Source: Phycomyces nitens
Taxonomy: Eukaryota > Mucoromycota > Mucoromycetes > Mucorales > Phycomycetaceae
Reading direction: 5' to 3'
DNA: 64,000 nt
Assembly: GCA_022702545.1 (NCBI GenBank)
Contig: JAHRBC010000001.1
Coordinates: 7,812,001-7,876,000 of the forward strand
Part shown: one piece after another, positions 28,429-38,877 of the stretch
Position numbering within the stretch: the first letter of the stretch is position 1
How the letters are laid out: the number at the start of each line of letters is the position of its first letter
Program-made: the position numbers and the translations under genes
The notes under the pieces: model-generated
What the model was told of the DNA's origin: nothing
The model's input: only the letters and a program-made list of their open reading frames with translations
Databases searched by the model: none

Positions 28429-29788
28429 ATGGCCACCAAAGTCTCCAAAAGCAACAATTCTGGAAACAATACCTGGGACAGCAAAACCCAAACCTTCCAT
28501 GGTGGCCAAGAACATTTTTTTATTGACAATTTTGTCGAGGATTTCAGTGTGACGACCAACTATCTCGGCACACCCAAGAAAGCCCTCGAGGCTGCCCGTG
28601 TAGCAGTATGTCTTTGTTGTACTTGATGGGAATGGGATTGAAAAAAAAGGGTTCTGACAAGTCAATTTGGCATGCATCAAATGATTCAGATGGGAGAGAT
28701 TCACCATTACCCAGCTGCAAACCAAGAACCTGCAAAGTCAAGATTAGCAGAGTTTTTGTGGCCAGAGGATTTTTCCCAGCACCACGGACGCCTCTTGATG
28801 GGAAACGGCGCTTCGGAGCTCATTGATCTTGTTGTCCGCAAAGCGTTGGACCAAGCACGTGAAAGAGGTGTCAAGAACCCTACCTGGAAGGGTGGACCAT
28901 GGAACGTCCAGGTAAAAGAATACCTAAAAAAAAAGCCCCCAATATATTCTTTTGGCCAACCTTCAAAAAAAATATACTAGTACCAAGAGTACCAAAGAAG
29001 TGCAGCCACAAATGGCTTCAAGATTCTCGATCCCTCTAGCACAGAGCGCGCTGATATGATTTGTATCGTCAACCCTTGCAACCCCACAGGCGACTATCTG
29101 CCTATTGAAGAAATCAAGACCTGGCTCGAGCAGAATGTGGCTCCAAAGGGAACTGTGATGGTTGGTATGTATGCTGTCTTGTGGCTTACATGGTAATAAT
29201 AATGTCTACAAATCAGATGAATCGATGCAGCTCTGGCACTCGGCAGATTTCCGTGCCGATTCATTGATTAACCAACATGAATTTATGCGTTCGATGCTGG
29301 AGAGAGATCAAGTATCTGTACATGTGATGCATTCATGGACAAAGATCTGGTCCTGTACTGGTCTACGAGTAGGCTCTGTCATTTGCCCTACTGTCCAGCA
29401 TTGTGAGGCTCTGAAGAAGATCCAGGTACCATGGTCTGTCAATGGTCCTGCCCTCAAGTTTGTCGAGGCTGTCGTCAAGGATGATGAGTATTTGAATGAG
29501 ACCTGGGAGAATACCAGCCGGTTGAGAGCTCATTTGGTTAGTGAACTCGAGAAGATCAAGGGTTATAAAGAGCAGGGATGGGTTTGTCATGGTAAGCCTT
29601 TCCTGAGCTGGGTCTGGCTTGATGTCCGTAGTGATGAGGTTGCTACCAAGGCTGTTGATCTGGCACGCGCTGCAGGTGTACCTGTTCGTAGTGGCAAGCC
29701 TGGTTACGGCTGCAACACGTTTGTCCGTATTGCTGTCCGTGAAGAACACCAGGCTGCGATCCTTATTGCTGCATGGGCTGGACTCTAA
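28429..29788 (+). CDS. PLP-dependent class I/II aminotransferase (histidinol-phosphate aminotransferase-like)
   Basis: A fold-type I pyridoxal-phosphate enzyme. Seen in order: FHGGQEHFFIDNFVEDFSVT, IHHYPAANQEPAKSRLAEFL, LLMGNGASELIDLVVRKAL (cofactor phosphate loop), ICIVNPCNPTGDYLPIEE (substrate/cofactor Asn-Pro-x-x-Pro-Thr-Gly motif), SWTKIWSCTGLRVG (Schiff-base Lys within S-x-T-K) and a C-terminal FVRIAVREEHQ with the carboxylate-binding Arg. Introns lie near 28605-28670, 28912-28980 and 29163-29215, each GT-AG. The expected Asp/Tyr pair between the NPTG and SWTK motifs is represented by DESMQLW. The sequence class resembles histidinol-phosphate aminotransferase and threonine-phosphate decarboxylase relatives, but the substrate cannot be assigned. 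Length about 390 residues. Confidence 0.82.
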
Positions 29789-31807
29789 AAATAATAAAAT
29801 ATAATATAATAAAAATAATAATGTTGTAATCTTTAATCATTCTCTTTGCAAATAACTATTATTATCACTAGGCAGTAATATATATACGTCTTTTTATCGA
29901 AGCGCCACACTTTTTTATATGCAAAAAAAGGGGGAGAGAGAGGGTGATTTGTTGTGAGAACGGTGGCCCTGAAAATCTAGCTCTGGCCATTTAATTTCTT
30001 ATTCAATTTTAAATTACAAGATAAATAGAGAAGCATGGATTGATTTGTTATTCATGAAAAGGAATGTGAGGATAAAATAAAGCGTCTGTGCGTGTATTTT
30101 GTATATGTTCAAACAATTTTATTTGTTTAAATTTGGCAATCAATATAATTCTTGTAGGTTAATAAACCATTTGTAAACTTGGGCTGTGGATAGAATGCTC
30201 AATATGGGTCTCATTCCAATACAAAAATAATGAAATATTTTGAATCGTTATAGAATGTCATTACATTCAATTATGTTTCTATTGCTTTGTTTTGATGATC
30301 CAAAAAGGCATTTAATAAATAGGGACCCATCAAGAAAAAAAAATACAAGTGTAAAATATATGTATATATATAATTATATAAATATATATAAATATTTATC
30401 TCCATGGCAACCTTTAATAAAATTCAATCTATTGCTTATTAAAATAAAAAGGTATAGACACATAATTTTAATCGAATATTTCCAAAGATATGGTTCTTTA
30501 AATAAGCAAGTGTTTGAACCTTAGGGAGTATAGTTGTGGTTGATAAGCAAATTATATTGTATATTCTGGCTAAACTCTTTATAAAAACAAGTGGTGATTT
30601 AAGAACATCTGGATATCTTTTGGCATGGTTTGGACGTCTGGCGAGGAGCCAAATTACCATGAGGTTTCTTACTCCATTTCTCAATAAGGATATTTCTGTC
30701 TGTGCATAAAGGCAAGAACAGCTTAATAGGATTGGTTATGTACTGAAATGCGAGTGTATGTAGGATTAGTTTCATCTGTCTTTATTTTTTACTGCAATAT
30801 ATCGAGAACTGTATATATATATACTTATATGAACAAAAACAGGTTCCTTGGTTTGTGAACATCATCACTCTGTCCAAGTCTAGGCTACACAACCATGGCA
30901 CAACCAGACCAATTATGATTTACTATATATTAAAATACATTGTTCCGTGTTTGCTAGACTTGTTTGAGGTGGCAACTATGAACAATTGAATGGGATATGA
31001 AAATACAAGATATTTTAAATGTAAATAAAAGCTATTTTCCATTATGAATTTTAATAACATTTCATAAATCGTCCTCTACATCTTTGTACCTTGTATTCCT
31101 ACTGTACAGCTGTGCCTGCATAACTGCCCATAAGCAACACTTTCCAATAAATATCCAATGTCTGGCATTTTCTTGTTTTGATGACGAGACTGAATGTGGA
31201 AAGAGTTACTATAAAGAAGGGGAATATAGGCCAAAGAGGAGTAAAATGCTTGATGTTAAGGTCTAATTATATTTTGGGATTGCTTTTTGTAATGAGAATG
31301 ACAAGCAAGTTCGATCGCAATCTCGTCTTCCCCTTCTTATCCCTCACAAAACCCCTTTTTTACGCTTTTGAATAACTAGCTAGTACTATTTTTGCAGTTT
31401 GAGCGAGTGAATATGCACAAACTTGCAGAATGTAACTCAGCTTCTTTTTGAGCTTTATTTGTATCTATACCAAAAGTTTGAATAGTTTGGCCTCGTATTA
31501 ACAAGTCGAAATTGGCAGGCAAAAGGTGCCAAGAGAATAGCAATAATTGACCACCACAAAAAAAAAGACTAGACACTAGCCAGGGGTTGTGGTATAGGAG
31601 TCTTTTTCTTTTTCTTTTTTTGAAGGGGAATGGTATGCTTCTTCATATTTGGTAGAGATGAGCGTTTTACGCTAAAATATATATATATATTTATTTTTTT
31701 CAACCTCTTTGCAAGACAACAAGAAAACCAAGGATTATTAATAAACAAACCCCATTGTCTTGATCCCCTTTTTCTTCCTTGAACTTTCTCTTTTTCCAAT
31801 CTCTTAT
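29789..31807. other. Long spacer without a recognisable gene
   Basis: About 2 kb of AT-rich DNA. Includes TATATA runs at 30357-30392 and 30811-30823 and short open frames (up to 94 codons) with no family motif. A stretch at 31568-31800 with TTTTTCTTTTTC runs leads into the RlpA-like gene and may be its promoter. Confidence 0.4.
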
Positions 31808-32424
31808 ATGCTGGGCATCCAATTTTGGTCATCTATCTGGTGTTTCTGGGTTCTTGTGCTTGTAGACTCAAGTAGAGCGTTACCCTTGTTAAATCGTCAA
31901 AGTGGATCTTTTAGCGGCTCGGGGACTTATTATAATGTCGGCCCAGGATCGTGTGGAGAGACAAATTCTGATACTGAGATGGTCGTGGCTGTCAACATTG
32001 GCCAAATGGATAACGGTAAGTAGCGGCAGGGTCTTCAATTTTTCTTTCTATTGACATCTATAAAAAGGTTAAAATAATAAATAAAATAAAATAAATAATT
32101 TTTTGTAGGTCCAAATCCCAACAATAACCCTCACTGCCAGAAAATGGTTTCTATCAAGGGTGCTCGAGGTGTTGTAAAGGCCAGAGTGGTAGACACATGT
32201 CCAGGTTGCTCGGAAGGTAATTCAACACGAATTCCTGTAAATATATTGTCTCGGTTATTTATCTTTTTTCTTTTCTATTCTAAAGGTGGTCTGGACATGT
32301 CTCCAGCATGTAAGTCGCAAAGATTGATAGTTGCCCAAATTTAACTTGTCTATTTCTAGTATTTCAAAGGGTCTGTGGTGATCTTGGTCGAGGGCGTTGT
32401 GATATCGAATGGCACTACCTTTGA
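31808..32424 (+). CDS. Secreted RlpA-like double-psi beta-barrel (barwin/expansin-like) protein
   Basis: Four exons (31808-32015, 32109-32216, 32286-32309, 32360-32424) give 405 nt, 134 residues. The first 24 residues (MLGIQFWSSIWCFWVLVLVD and SSRA) form a hydrophobic signal peptide; an ATG 48 nt upstream is not present, so this start is favoured. The mature part fits the small fungal DPBB family: GTYYNVGPGSCGETNSD, MVVAVNIGQM, NPNNNPHCQKMVSIKG, VVKARVVDTCPGC, GLDMSPALFQRV and a final DIEWHYL. Six cysteines in the expected positions could form disulfides. Such proteins lack the usual expansin catalytic set and act outside the cell, often at the wall; their exact function is unclear. One exon is only 24 nt. 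Confidence 0.85.
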
Positions 32425-32806
32425 GACAAATAAAAAGATATACAAAAAATAATAATAATAATAACAACAACAATAACAGCAAATCATCAAGGAATAGAGC
32501 TAGAAAAAAAAACAAATACAGGCGCACATATTACATAGAACATGCAGATGTACAAAGAGAATTGAAGTCTTATTCCACACAATCATTATTTATTTATCGT
32601 TTTAGTTGCCTCGGTTTGTGTATCTGTTTATGCTTGTGTGTATTGGATCCCTTTTTCTTTTTTTTCTTTTCTTTTTTTTGCCCCTCGCAAGATTATCTAG
32701 ACATTTCTCGTCATTCTTGCACGATTTTGTGCTCTGTATTTAACCCTTCAAATATTCCTGTTAACCTTCCCCTTTTCTGTTTCCTTTGCATGTTCGCTCT
32801 TTGTTC
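32425..32806. other. Spacer
   Basis: Contains AATAATAATAACAACAAC repeats at 32448-32478 after the RlpA-like gene and a T-rich tract near 32651-32682. Presumed 3' flank and promoter; nothing else seen. Confidence 0.4.
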
Positions 32807-34153
32807 ATGTCCTCTGTCAAATCTTATCCTCGCCCCTCTTCTTTCTCACTGGGGGTCTGGGCTAAATCTCAACTACGCCCAAAGGTCACTTCGACAAGAG
32901 TAAACCAAACATCCCCACTAGACCCTTCTGAGCTCTCTTTTACCTCTTCTATCATGCTAGATGATCTAAAGAAGCACCCCTCCTTTCTAGGCCGCATTTT
33001 TCACAGAAAGAAGAGTCCTTGTGCTCGCACCAAACGAAAGCCGTTTTCCAACCTCAGTAGCCCAAAACTATCCAAAAACTATTCTGCCGCAACAGAAGCT
33101 TGGAATCTAGACGAGGAAGAGGATGAAGAGGACGAAGATGAGTTGTCTGACATGACCACCTTGCCCAGCCCAGCCGACATGACCACCTTGTTGGCTCGAA
33201 CTCACCTAACCACACCCTTATCACCTTGTACTCCTTTACCTGGCAACACAGCACTCAAGACAGAGTTCAACAAGCTGAGCAAGATATACATCACAACTCT
33301 CACCAAATTAAAGGCGGTCAGTCAGGACTATACCATGAGCCGGTACCTTTCTGTGTGCCGTGTACTGGCCTTTTTGCAGCAGTCCAAAGATGCAGCGCCA
33401 CTGCTGAATCAACTGGCTCGCTCCCATCTATTTGAGCGCGAATTCACCTCCTCTCCTCTCACCCGTGCAGATTCGTTTAGTGGCAGCAGTCGTAAACCTC
33501 GCCGTACACGCTATGTATTTATGCTTCTAGAGACCCCAATAGATCGTATACGACACAATATACATCCCATACAGGAAGCCACTAGACGTCGTCGTAAGCC
33601 TTATGCTGATACCGCAGCTGTGATCACACGCGTAAATGAGTCATTGGAAGGTGAACCGGCCACTAATTCGACCAAGTCTTCTCCTTGGATCTCACGCAAG
33701 GTGCGCAAACAGAAACCCAATACATGGAAAATTGTACGATCGCCAGTGTCAAACACAGTAGCCCAGCCAGAAAAGGCTTTTCAGAATCATAGCCATTTTC
33801 TGCCCAACTCGGTCTCGACGTTTGCAAAGTATTCTCGTGCCCCAGTGCGCCCCTTGCTCGACCTTTCTTCTCCGTCCTCGACCCCAGCTCCCCGTAAATC
33901 GAAGCGTATCCTAGGCCGCCACAACATCTGGACAACCCAGTCAGAACCACATTTGAGAAGTAAATTCGAGGAATACGGACAGCCAAAAAAAGAAGGCCAG
34001 GATGATGATGTGCCACTTGGACTGCTTCAGGCAACCCTGCCAAAAACCAAGTTTGAGTCGGATGAGAAAGACGAGTTTGCTAGAGTCAGCCGAAGATCAC
34101 GCTCCTTGGACAATGATCTTCTTGGTCTGCCGGGTGGGATTGCTTCGAGTTGA
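32807..34153 (+). CDS. Unrecognised basic, serine/proline-rich protein, intronless
   Basis: A single 1,347-nt open frame, 448 residues, from the first in-frame ATG (32807, MSSVKSYPRPSSF). I do not recognise the family. Visible features: a short helix-like patch LDDLKKHPSFLGRIFHRKKS near residue 50 (an ATG at 32954 could also be the start); an acidic run EEEDEEDEDE near 105; a predicted folded middle part with KTEFNKLSKIYITTLTKLKA and FLQQSKDAAPLLNQLARSHL; then Arg/Ser/Pro-rich, probably disordered sequence with RRRRK and SRRSRSLDNDLLGLPGG at the end. Codon use and the long open frame favour a real gene. Possibly a regulatory or cytoskeletal adaptor, but no function can be claimed. Confidence 0.6.
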   Translation: MSSVKSYPRPSSFSLGVWAKSQLRPKVTSTRVNQTSPLDPSELSFTSSIMLDDLKKHPSFLGRIFHRKKSPCARTKRKPFSNLSSPKLSKNYSAATEAWNLDEEEDEEDEDELSDMTTLPSPADMTTLLARTHLTTPLSPCTPLPGNTALKTEFNKLSKIYITTLTKLKAVSQDYTMSRYLSVCRVLAFLQQSKDAAPLLNQLARSHLFEREFTSSPLTRADSFSGSSRKPRRTRYVFMLLETPIDRIRHNIHPIQEATRRRRKPYADTAAVITRVNESLEGEPATNSTKSSPWISRKVRKQKPNTWKIVRSPVSNTVAQPEKAFQNHSHFLPNSVSTFAKYSRAPVRPLLDLSSPSSTPAPRKSKRILGRHNIWTTQSEPHLRSKFEEYGQPKKEGQDDDVPLGLLQATLPKTKFESDEKDEFARVSRRSRSLDNDLLGLPGGIASS

Positions 34154-34532
34154 GAACTTGGTGTTTAATACTATTTTACTTTATCTTTTTGTAACTAGTT
34201 AATGATTTGAGCGCACTGGATTTTTTTTTAGGTGTGTAATAACAAGATGATCTGTTTATAAAGTAATTCGATATGTATAGTGTGGGTATAAAACTGGCAG
34301 AATCACGGAAGGAGCTGGATGATAACAATGGTTTCCAAGAATGGAGTCATCGTCCTTAAAATATATCAGCTCTGCCAAATTCAAATCTGCCTACAAGCCT
34401 TCCTTTTTCTTTTTTTTTTCTTTTTAATTTTCATTTAATTCTAGTTTCTTCCAACTGAGCTCGTTACTTTTTCTTTCTTTCTTTATTTTGTAAAATATCA
34501 TCATAATCATCATAATCATCATTATCAGCAGC
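34154..34532. other. Spacer
   Basis: AT-rich with a T-rich run near 34403-34432 and TCATCA repeats just before the CCCH gene (34498-34528). No gene recognised. Confidence 0.4.
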
Positions 34533-35192
34533 ATGTCTGATCCTACTGCCTCTAAACCAAACCTCTTCAAGACCGAGATGTGTCGCAACTGGACAGAAAT
34601 GGGTCAGTGCAGGTGAGATTGGAAACAAGAATTTTTGATCTTGTTTAATTATTACTATACATTACATTCCTGCTCTAGCTTTTTTGTATTGACCTTTTTG
34701 GATCTCTTTAGATATGGAAGAAAATGTCGATTTGCGCACGGGCATGATGAACTGCGGACAGTGCAACGACATGCACGATACAAGACGGAGATTTGCAAAA
34801 CTTATCATCTTACTGGCACGTGTCTATATGGTGTCCGATGTACCTTTATCCATGATGAAAGGTTGTGCGAGAACAAGTCTGGTATTTTATCCGAACCGGC
34901 CTCTCTCAATGTCCAGGATGAACTGGCTGTCCTGGATACCCAAGACGCTCTCTCGACAAACTCTTCGTCTGCAGCGTCCTCACCTCTAATTAACGACCAC
35001 AGAGCCAATTGTTCAAAAGAACAAGCCGAACAGCAGTTCATCACATTCGGTGTTCATGAGCTCACCACGCCACCGGGCTCTTTTTATACCTGGCCGCAGT
35101 CCATAGCTTTTCAGAACTTTACGACAAAAGAACGGCTGGGAACTGTGGACAGCATCTGGTCATTTCAATCCTCCCAGTCTTGGCCGTGGTAA
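34533..35192 (+). CDS. Tandem CCCH zinc-finger protein (TIS11/tristetraprolin family)
   Basis: Two exons (34533-34612 and 34712-35192) give 561 nt, 186 residues. Two fingers with the classic C-x8-C-x5-C-x3-H layout follow each other near the N-terminus: LFKTEMCRNWTEMGQCRYG to CRFAHGHDELR, then YKTEICKTYHLTGTCLYG to CTFIHDE. Both carry the (R/K)YKTE(L/I)C lead-in that defines the TIS11/Zfs1 family, whose members bind AU-rich elements in mRNA 3' UTRs and promote decay. The intron splits the first finger. Here the fingers are unusually close to the N-terminus, and the tail is Ser-rich ending in SSQSWPW. Cytoplasmic mRNA turnover role is inferred from the family. Confidence 0.88.
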
Positions 35193-35384
35193 TGATCCTG
35201 GGAGCCTATATTTCCACAGAATCATTTTCATGGTGAACTGGCCAAACCTTTCTAATCTTAATTTTATTCCATAGACTTTCTTTATTATCATTTCTTTGTC
35301 GAGCATTTTCTTAATACATGTATCCATCTATTCTATTGTAAAGACATTTTGTTTAAATAAAACCCGCACAATTATTATTATATA

Positions 35385-35430
<46 letters not shown>

Positions 35431-35512
35431 AAATTGCCATATATATTGTTTTTTATTCTTTTTTTATAATCTAGTAATTTATATAGAAGAAGAAGAAGAA
35501 ATAACAATTATA
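35193..35512. repeat. Spacer with a long (AT)n microsatellite
   Basis: An (AT) run of about 17 units occupies 35391-35425. The remaining sequence is AT-rich 3' flank of the CCCH gene and promoter of the Ase1 gene, with AGAAGAAGAAGAAGAA at 35485-35500 just before the start codon. Confidence 0.6.
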
Positions 35513-38053
35513 ATGAATGGATTCCAAACCAGCTTTTGTGCACAACTACAGGACCTATTAGCGATCCATGCAGAGATTGGAACACCTCTACAAAAGATCG
35601 ACCAAGAACGCACAGATCTCTTCAACTCAATCCTCAAACTCACCAGTGACCTCATCCAAACGCGTTCCAAACAAAGAGACGACATGACCGCAAGGGCAGA
35701 CGAATTACGGAATCGAATCTCCAAAGCAAAACGGCTCATGGGAGAATATGTGGCCGACAATACAACAAAGGCACCAAACCAGACACTTGATGACTATGTT
35801 GGCAATCTTTGTCTAGAAGAAGAAATCGTAAAAAAGGTACGGCGCTTTTGGAATCCCAAGAAAAAAAGTCATTTATTGATCGATTGGAATGTCTAGCACT
35901 ATGAAAAGAGATTAGGAGACGTCAAAGGTATTCTTTATTATTATTTCTTGGATTCCAACCCAACATAATTCATTTCAATAACACGATCCAGAACTCTATG
36001 GTCAACTCGATTCGTATGCAAACTCTCTGGGAGACTATGTAAACACTGAAATGATGACCCAAGAAAACATTGACGTGTCACTGCCGGCAGTGACAGCCCT
36101 AGAAGAAGAAATACGACGATGCGAAAACGAATTTGTAAGACCCTCCCCCCTCCTCCTCCCCTCAGGACCACATTCTTTGGATTTACTTTTGGTGTATTAT
36201 AGACTCGCCGCACTCAAAGAGTTGACCATCTTGTCCACAATATCGTCTTGCTTTGGGCAACTCTTGGTCTAGAGCCCTCGGGAGACCAGGATCATTTGAT
36301 TGAGCAGCTCTACCGTCAAGTGCGTATAGATGACAAGATACCACTGTACAATCAATTGGTGAGCGACAAGGGGCTTCAGGCAATCACACAATTGTTCAAA
36401 AGGGTATGTTGGTAGAAATGTCTGTCGATGAGTATTGAGCCCAGAGTGTATGTTTGGCGCCACAACAGCTCGAGGATACAAAACAGGAGTGCGAGTTTCG
36501 TAAACAGGAAATCATCCAGAGTCTTTATCAAATGTGGGAGAGATTAAGAATTGACCATCAAGAACGAGATCTATTGTTGAAAAATAGCCAGGGGCTGACA
36601 ACTGTAGATATGAAAATGGTGAGAAAACAAGGGTTTAATGATGATCGACTTTGGGAATCTAAACATTGTCCATGGCAACTAGCTCGAGGAAGAACAAAGA
36701 CGGCTGATAAAGTTAAAGGAAGAAAGAGTCGGAGACTTTATAAACGCCACAAGGGAAGAACTGGCATGCTTGTGGGACCAACTCTACATGTCAGACACTG
36801 AAAGAAGGATGTTTGGACCAGCATTTACGGGTAAGATTAGACACAAGGCGTATTGGTACTAAGGTTCTACAGACGAGCATGATGAGAATGCTCTAGAGGC
36901 ACATGAGAACGAGGTGGCCAGATTACAACTCTTGGTTGAGGATCGTAAGCATATTCTGGAAAAGGTTGAGCAGCATATGAATATTCTTCAGGAAATCAAA
37001 GACTTTGAGGTAAATATAAATATATGTATATGAGATTTTGTTGTGGTACAAAGATGTTTATGTTTCCAAGAGCACAACAAACGATCCTTCTCGATTGTTT
37101 GGCAAGGGGCAGCGTGATCCTGGGCGCCTGTTGAGAGAGGAAAAGTTTAGGAAGAGGGTCCATCGAGAACTTCCAAAGGTACATTTGATGCCAATGATGC
37201 TCCTATTACTAATCAACAATTTTTTTTTTTTAAAAAAAAAAAAAGATCGAGAAGGAGCTCAAAGGTGCCCTGAATGAATTTGAGACTACAACCAAAAGGG
37301 CGTTCAATGTCTATGGAGAACCTTATCTAAAGGTTTTGGAAAATAGGGTAAGAATAATCAAAGACCAGGCAACAGCCAAGACATAAACGCCAAATAATTA
37401 GGATAAACGCAACAATGAATTACGGGATGATAATGACCCCAAGACCCCAAGGCGTACAAATGAAGAGGCTTTTAATAGACAGCAAATCGTAAGCCCTGTC
37501 AGACAATCACCAACCACACGATCTATCTTCAGGACACCCCAGCCTACACGCACCCAGGCCACGACTGCATCGCCACGAAAGCTCAGGAGACAGCTGTCAG
37601 CCCAGACACAGACATCTGGAGAGAGTATACTCCACCGTGTACGAGAAAACAACATCAAGGAACAGCAGCAAAAGACTAGCCCCAACAAACGAAAACGCTC
37701 CAATACTGAACTAAGCTCAAGTGGAAATAGTCAAGAAATGTCTGAATTGGATATCAATTGCAAGGAAGAAAGCACATTGTCTTTTGAACTCGATCGGCCC
37801 ATTAGAAAGCTACGTGTAAGTCTATCTAGATAGTGTGCTCCATCTTATTATTATATCCTTGGTCATATTCCTAATCCCAAGACCCCTCTCTCTCTTAACA
37901 TGTTTCTAATAATTTTAGAAGAGAATCCCAAGACCTGATCTGGCACCATTTGTTCGTGAAAAACCATGCAGCGATGAAGACTTTTCGCTCGACACAGGCA
38001 TATTCGATGACGGACCAGAATTGAGTGACATGTCAGATCATGATAGTCCATAA
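35513..38053 (+). CDS. ASE1: Microtubule-bundling protein Ase1/PRC1/MAP65
   Basis: MAP65-family proteins are homodimers that crosslink antiparallel microtubules in the spindle midzone. The signature is DPSRLFGKGQRDPGRLLREE followed by KFRKRVHRELPK (about 37080-37180), the heart of the microtubule-binding spectrin domain. Long coiled-coil stretches precede it (LFNSILKLTSDLIQTRSKQ, VDHLVHNIVLLWATLGLEP, QECEFRKQEIIQSLYQMWE, and LEAHENEVARLQLLVEDRKH). The C-terminal part is basic and Ser/Thr/Pro-rich with SPNKRKRSN and repeated T/S-P sites, as in CDK-regulated relatives, and ends DMSDHDSP. About ten exons with short introns; a few borders in 35840-36470 are approximate. Predicted length about 700 residues, typical. 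It converges on the cytochrome b5 gene with 153 bp between stops. Confidence 0.87.
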
Positions 38054-38206
38054 CACACAAACCTCATATTAACCACCTCAAATACTCACATTACACATAC
38101 ACCATTCATAATACTACTCAATAAATAAATAAATAAAATTGGTAATCTAAAAGTGAATATTATTTATTGCACCCCAAAAATAAATAAACTCTATAAGTTA
38201 CAATGA

Positions 38207-38877
38207 TTATGCCTTTACAAAGAAACGGAAATAAAGGTAACCAAGGATAATAGACAAGGGGATAATGATACGAAGAGGACTATAACGAAACACGACAATG
38301 CATTAGACATCTACTCCCTAGCCAAACTATTAAGATCAACTTACTTTCCTTGAGGAGAATCACCCACAGTACTTGTGCTGTTGTTGGGTGCGCTGCCCTT
38401 GACAGGTGCCGACTAGACAGATAGACAGATAGACAGATAGACAGATAGACAATAATCAGATTTTGATTCTTTTGGGATATTGTAATATTGCAATATATAT
38501 ATATATATATATATGTAATATATCTTACCGAAGTGTCAACATCACCAATGTAGTACTTCTCGAGCATCTCGCTGGCTTCAGGAGAGTGACCAATGTCATT
38601 GAATGATGCAGTTGCATCCTTGGCACCCTCATCAACCAAAACCTCTTCACCTCCAGGATGCTGATGGGATTATTATTAGTATTGTTTTCATGGTTGGGTG
38701 AGGCGTGTTTAGTAGGCAGACACGTCGTTCTATCTTTTTTTTTTTAAAAAAAAACGTTGGGTTTACCTCATCAACAAACTTGGTGATATCGTAGACCTTG
38801 TTGTTGATGATCATATAGAGGTCATCGCGAGTGTTGTGGGTAGAAACCTCCTCATAGGTAAAAAGTTGGACGGCCAT
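38207..38877 (-). CDS. Cytochrome b5, tail-anchored
   Basis: Microsomal b5 donates electrons to desaturases, hydroxylases and P450s at the ER surface. Exons 38877-38767, 38660-38529, 38412-38345 and 38279-38207 give 384 nt, 127 residues. The heme domain shows FTYEEVSTHNTRDDLYMII, VYDITKFVDEHPGGEEVL (first heme His in HPGG) and DIGHSPEASEMLEKYYIGDV (second heme His). After a short polar linker the last exon alone encodes the membrane anchor, LRIIIPLSIILGYLYFRFF, ending KA. Without that exon the protein would stop at a donor-derived TAA, giving a soluble form. The intron before exon 3 contains an 8-bp tandem repeat. Confidence 0.92.
38415..38450. repeat. 8-bp tandem repeat (AGACAGAT)n in a cytochrome b5 intron
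   Basis: About four and a half perfect copies of AGACAGAT just upstream (in gene orientation) of the exon 3 acceptor. The complementary CTGTCTAT run forms the pyrimidine-rich tract before the TCTAG acceptor. Confidence 0.85.
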
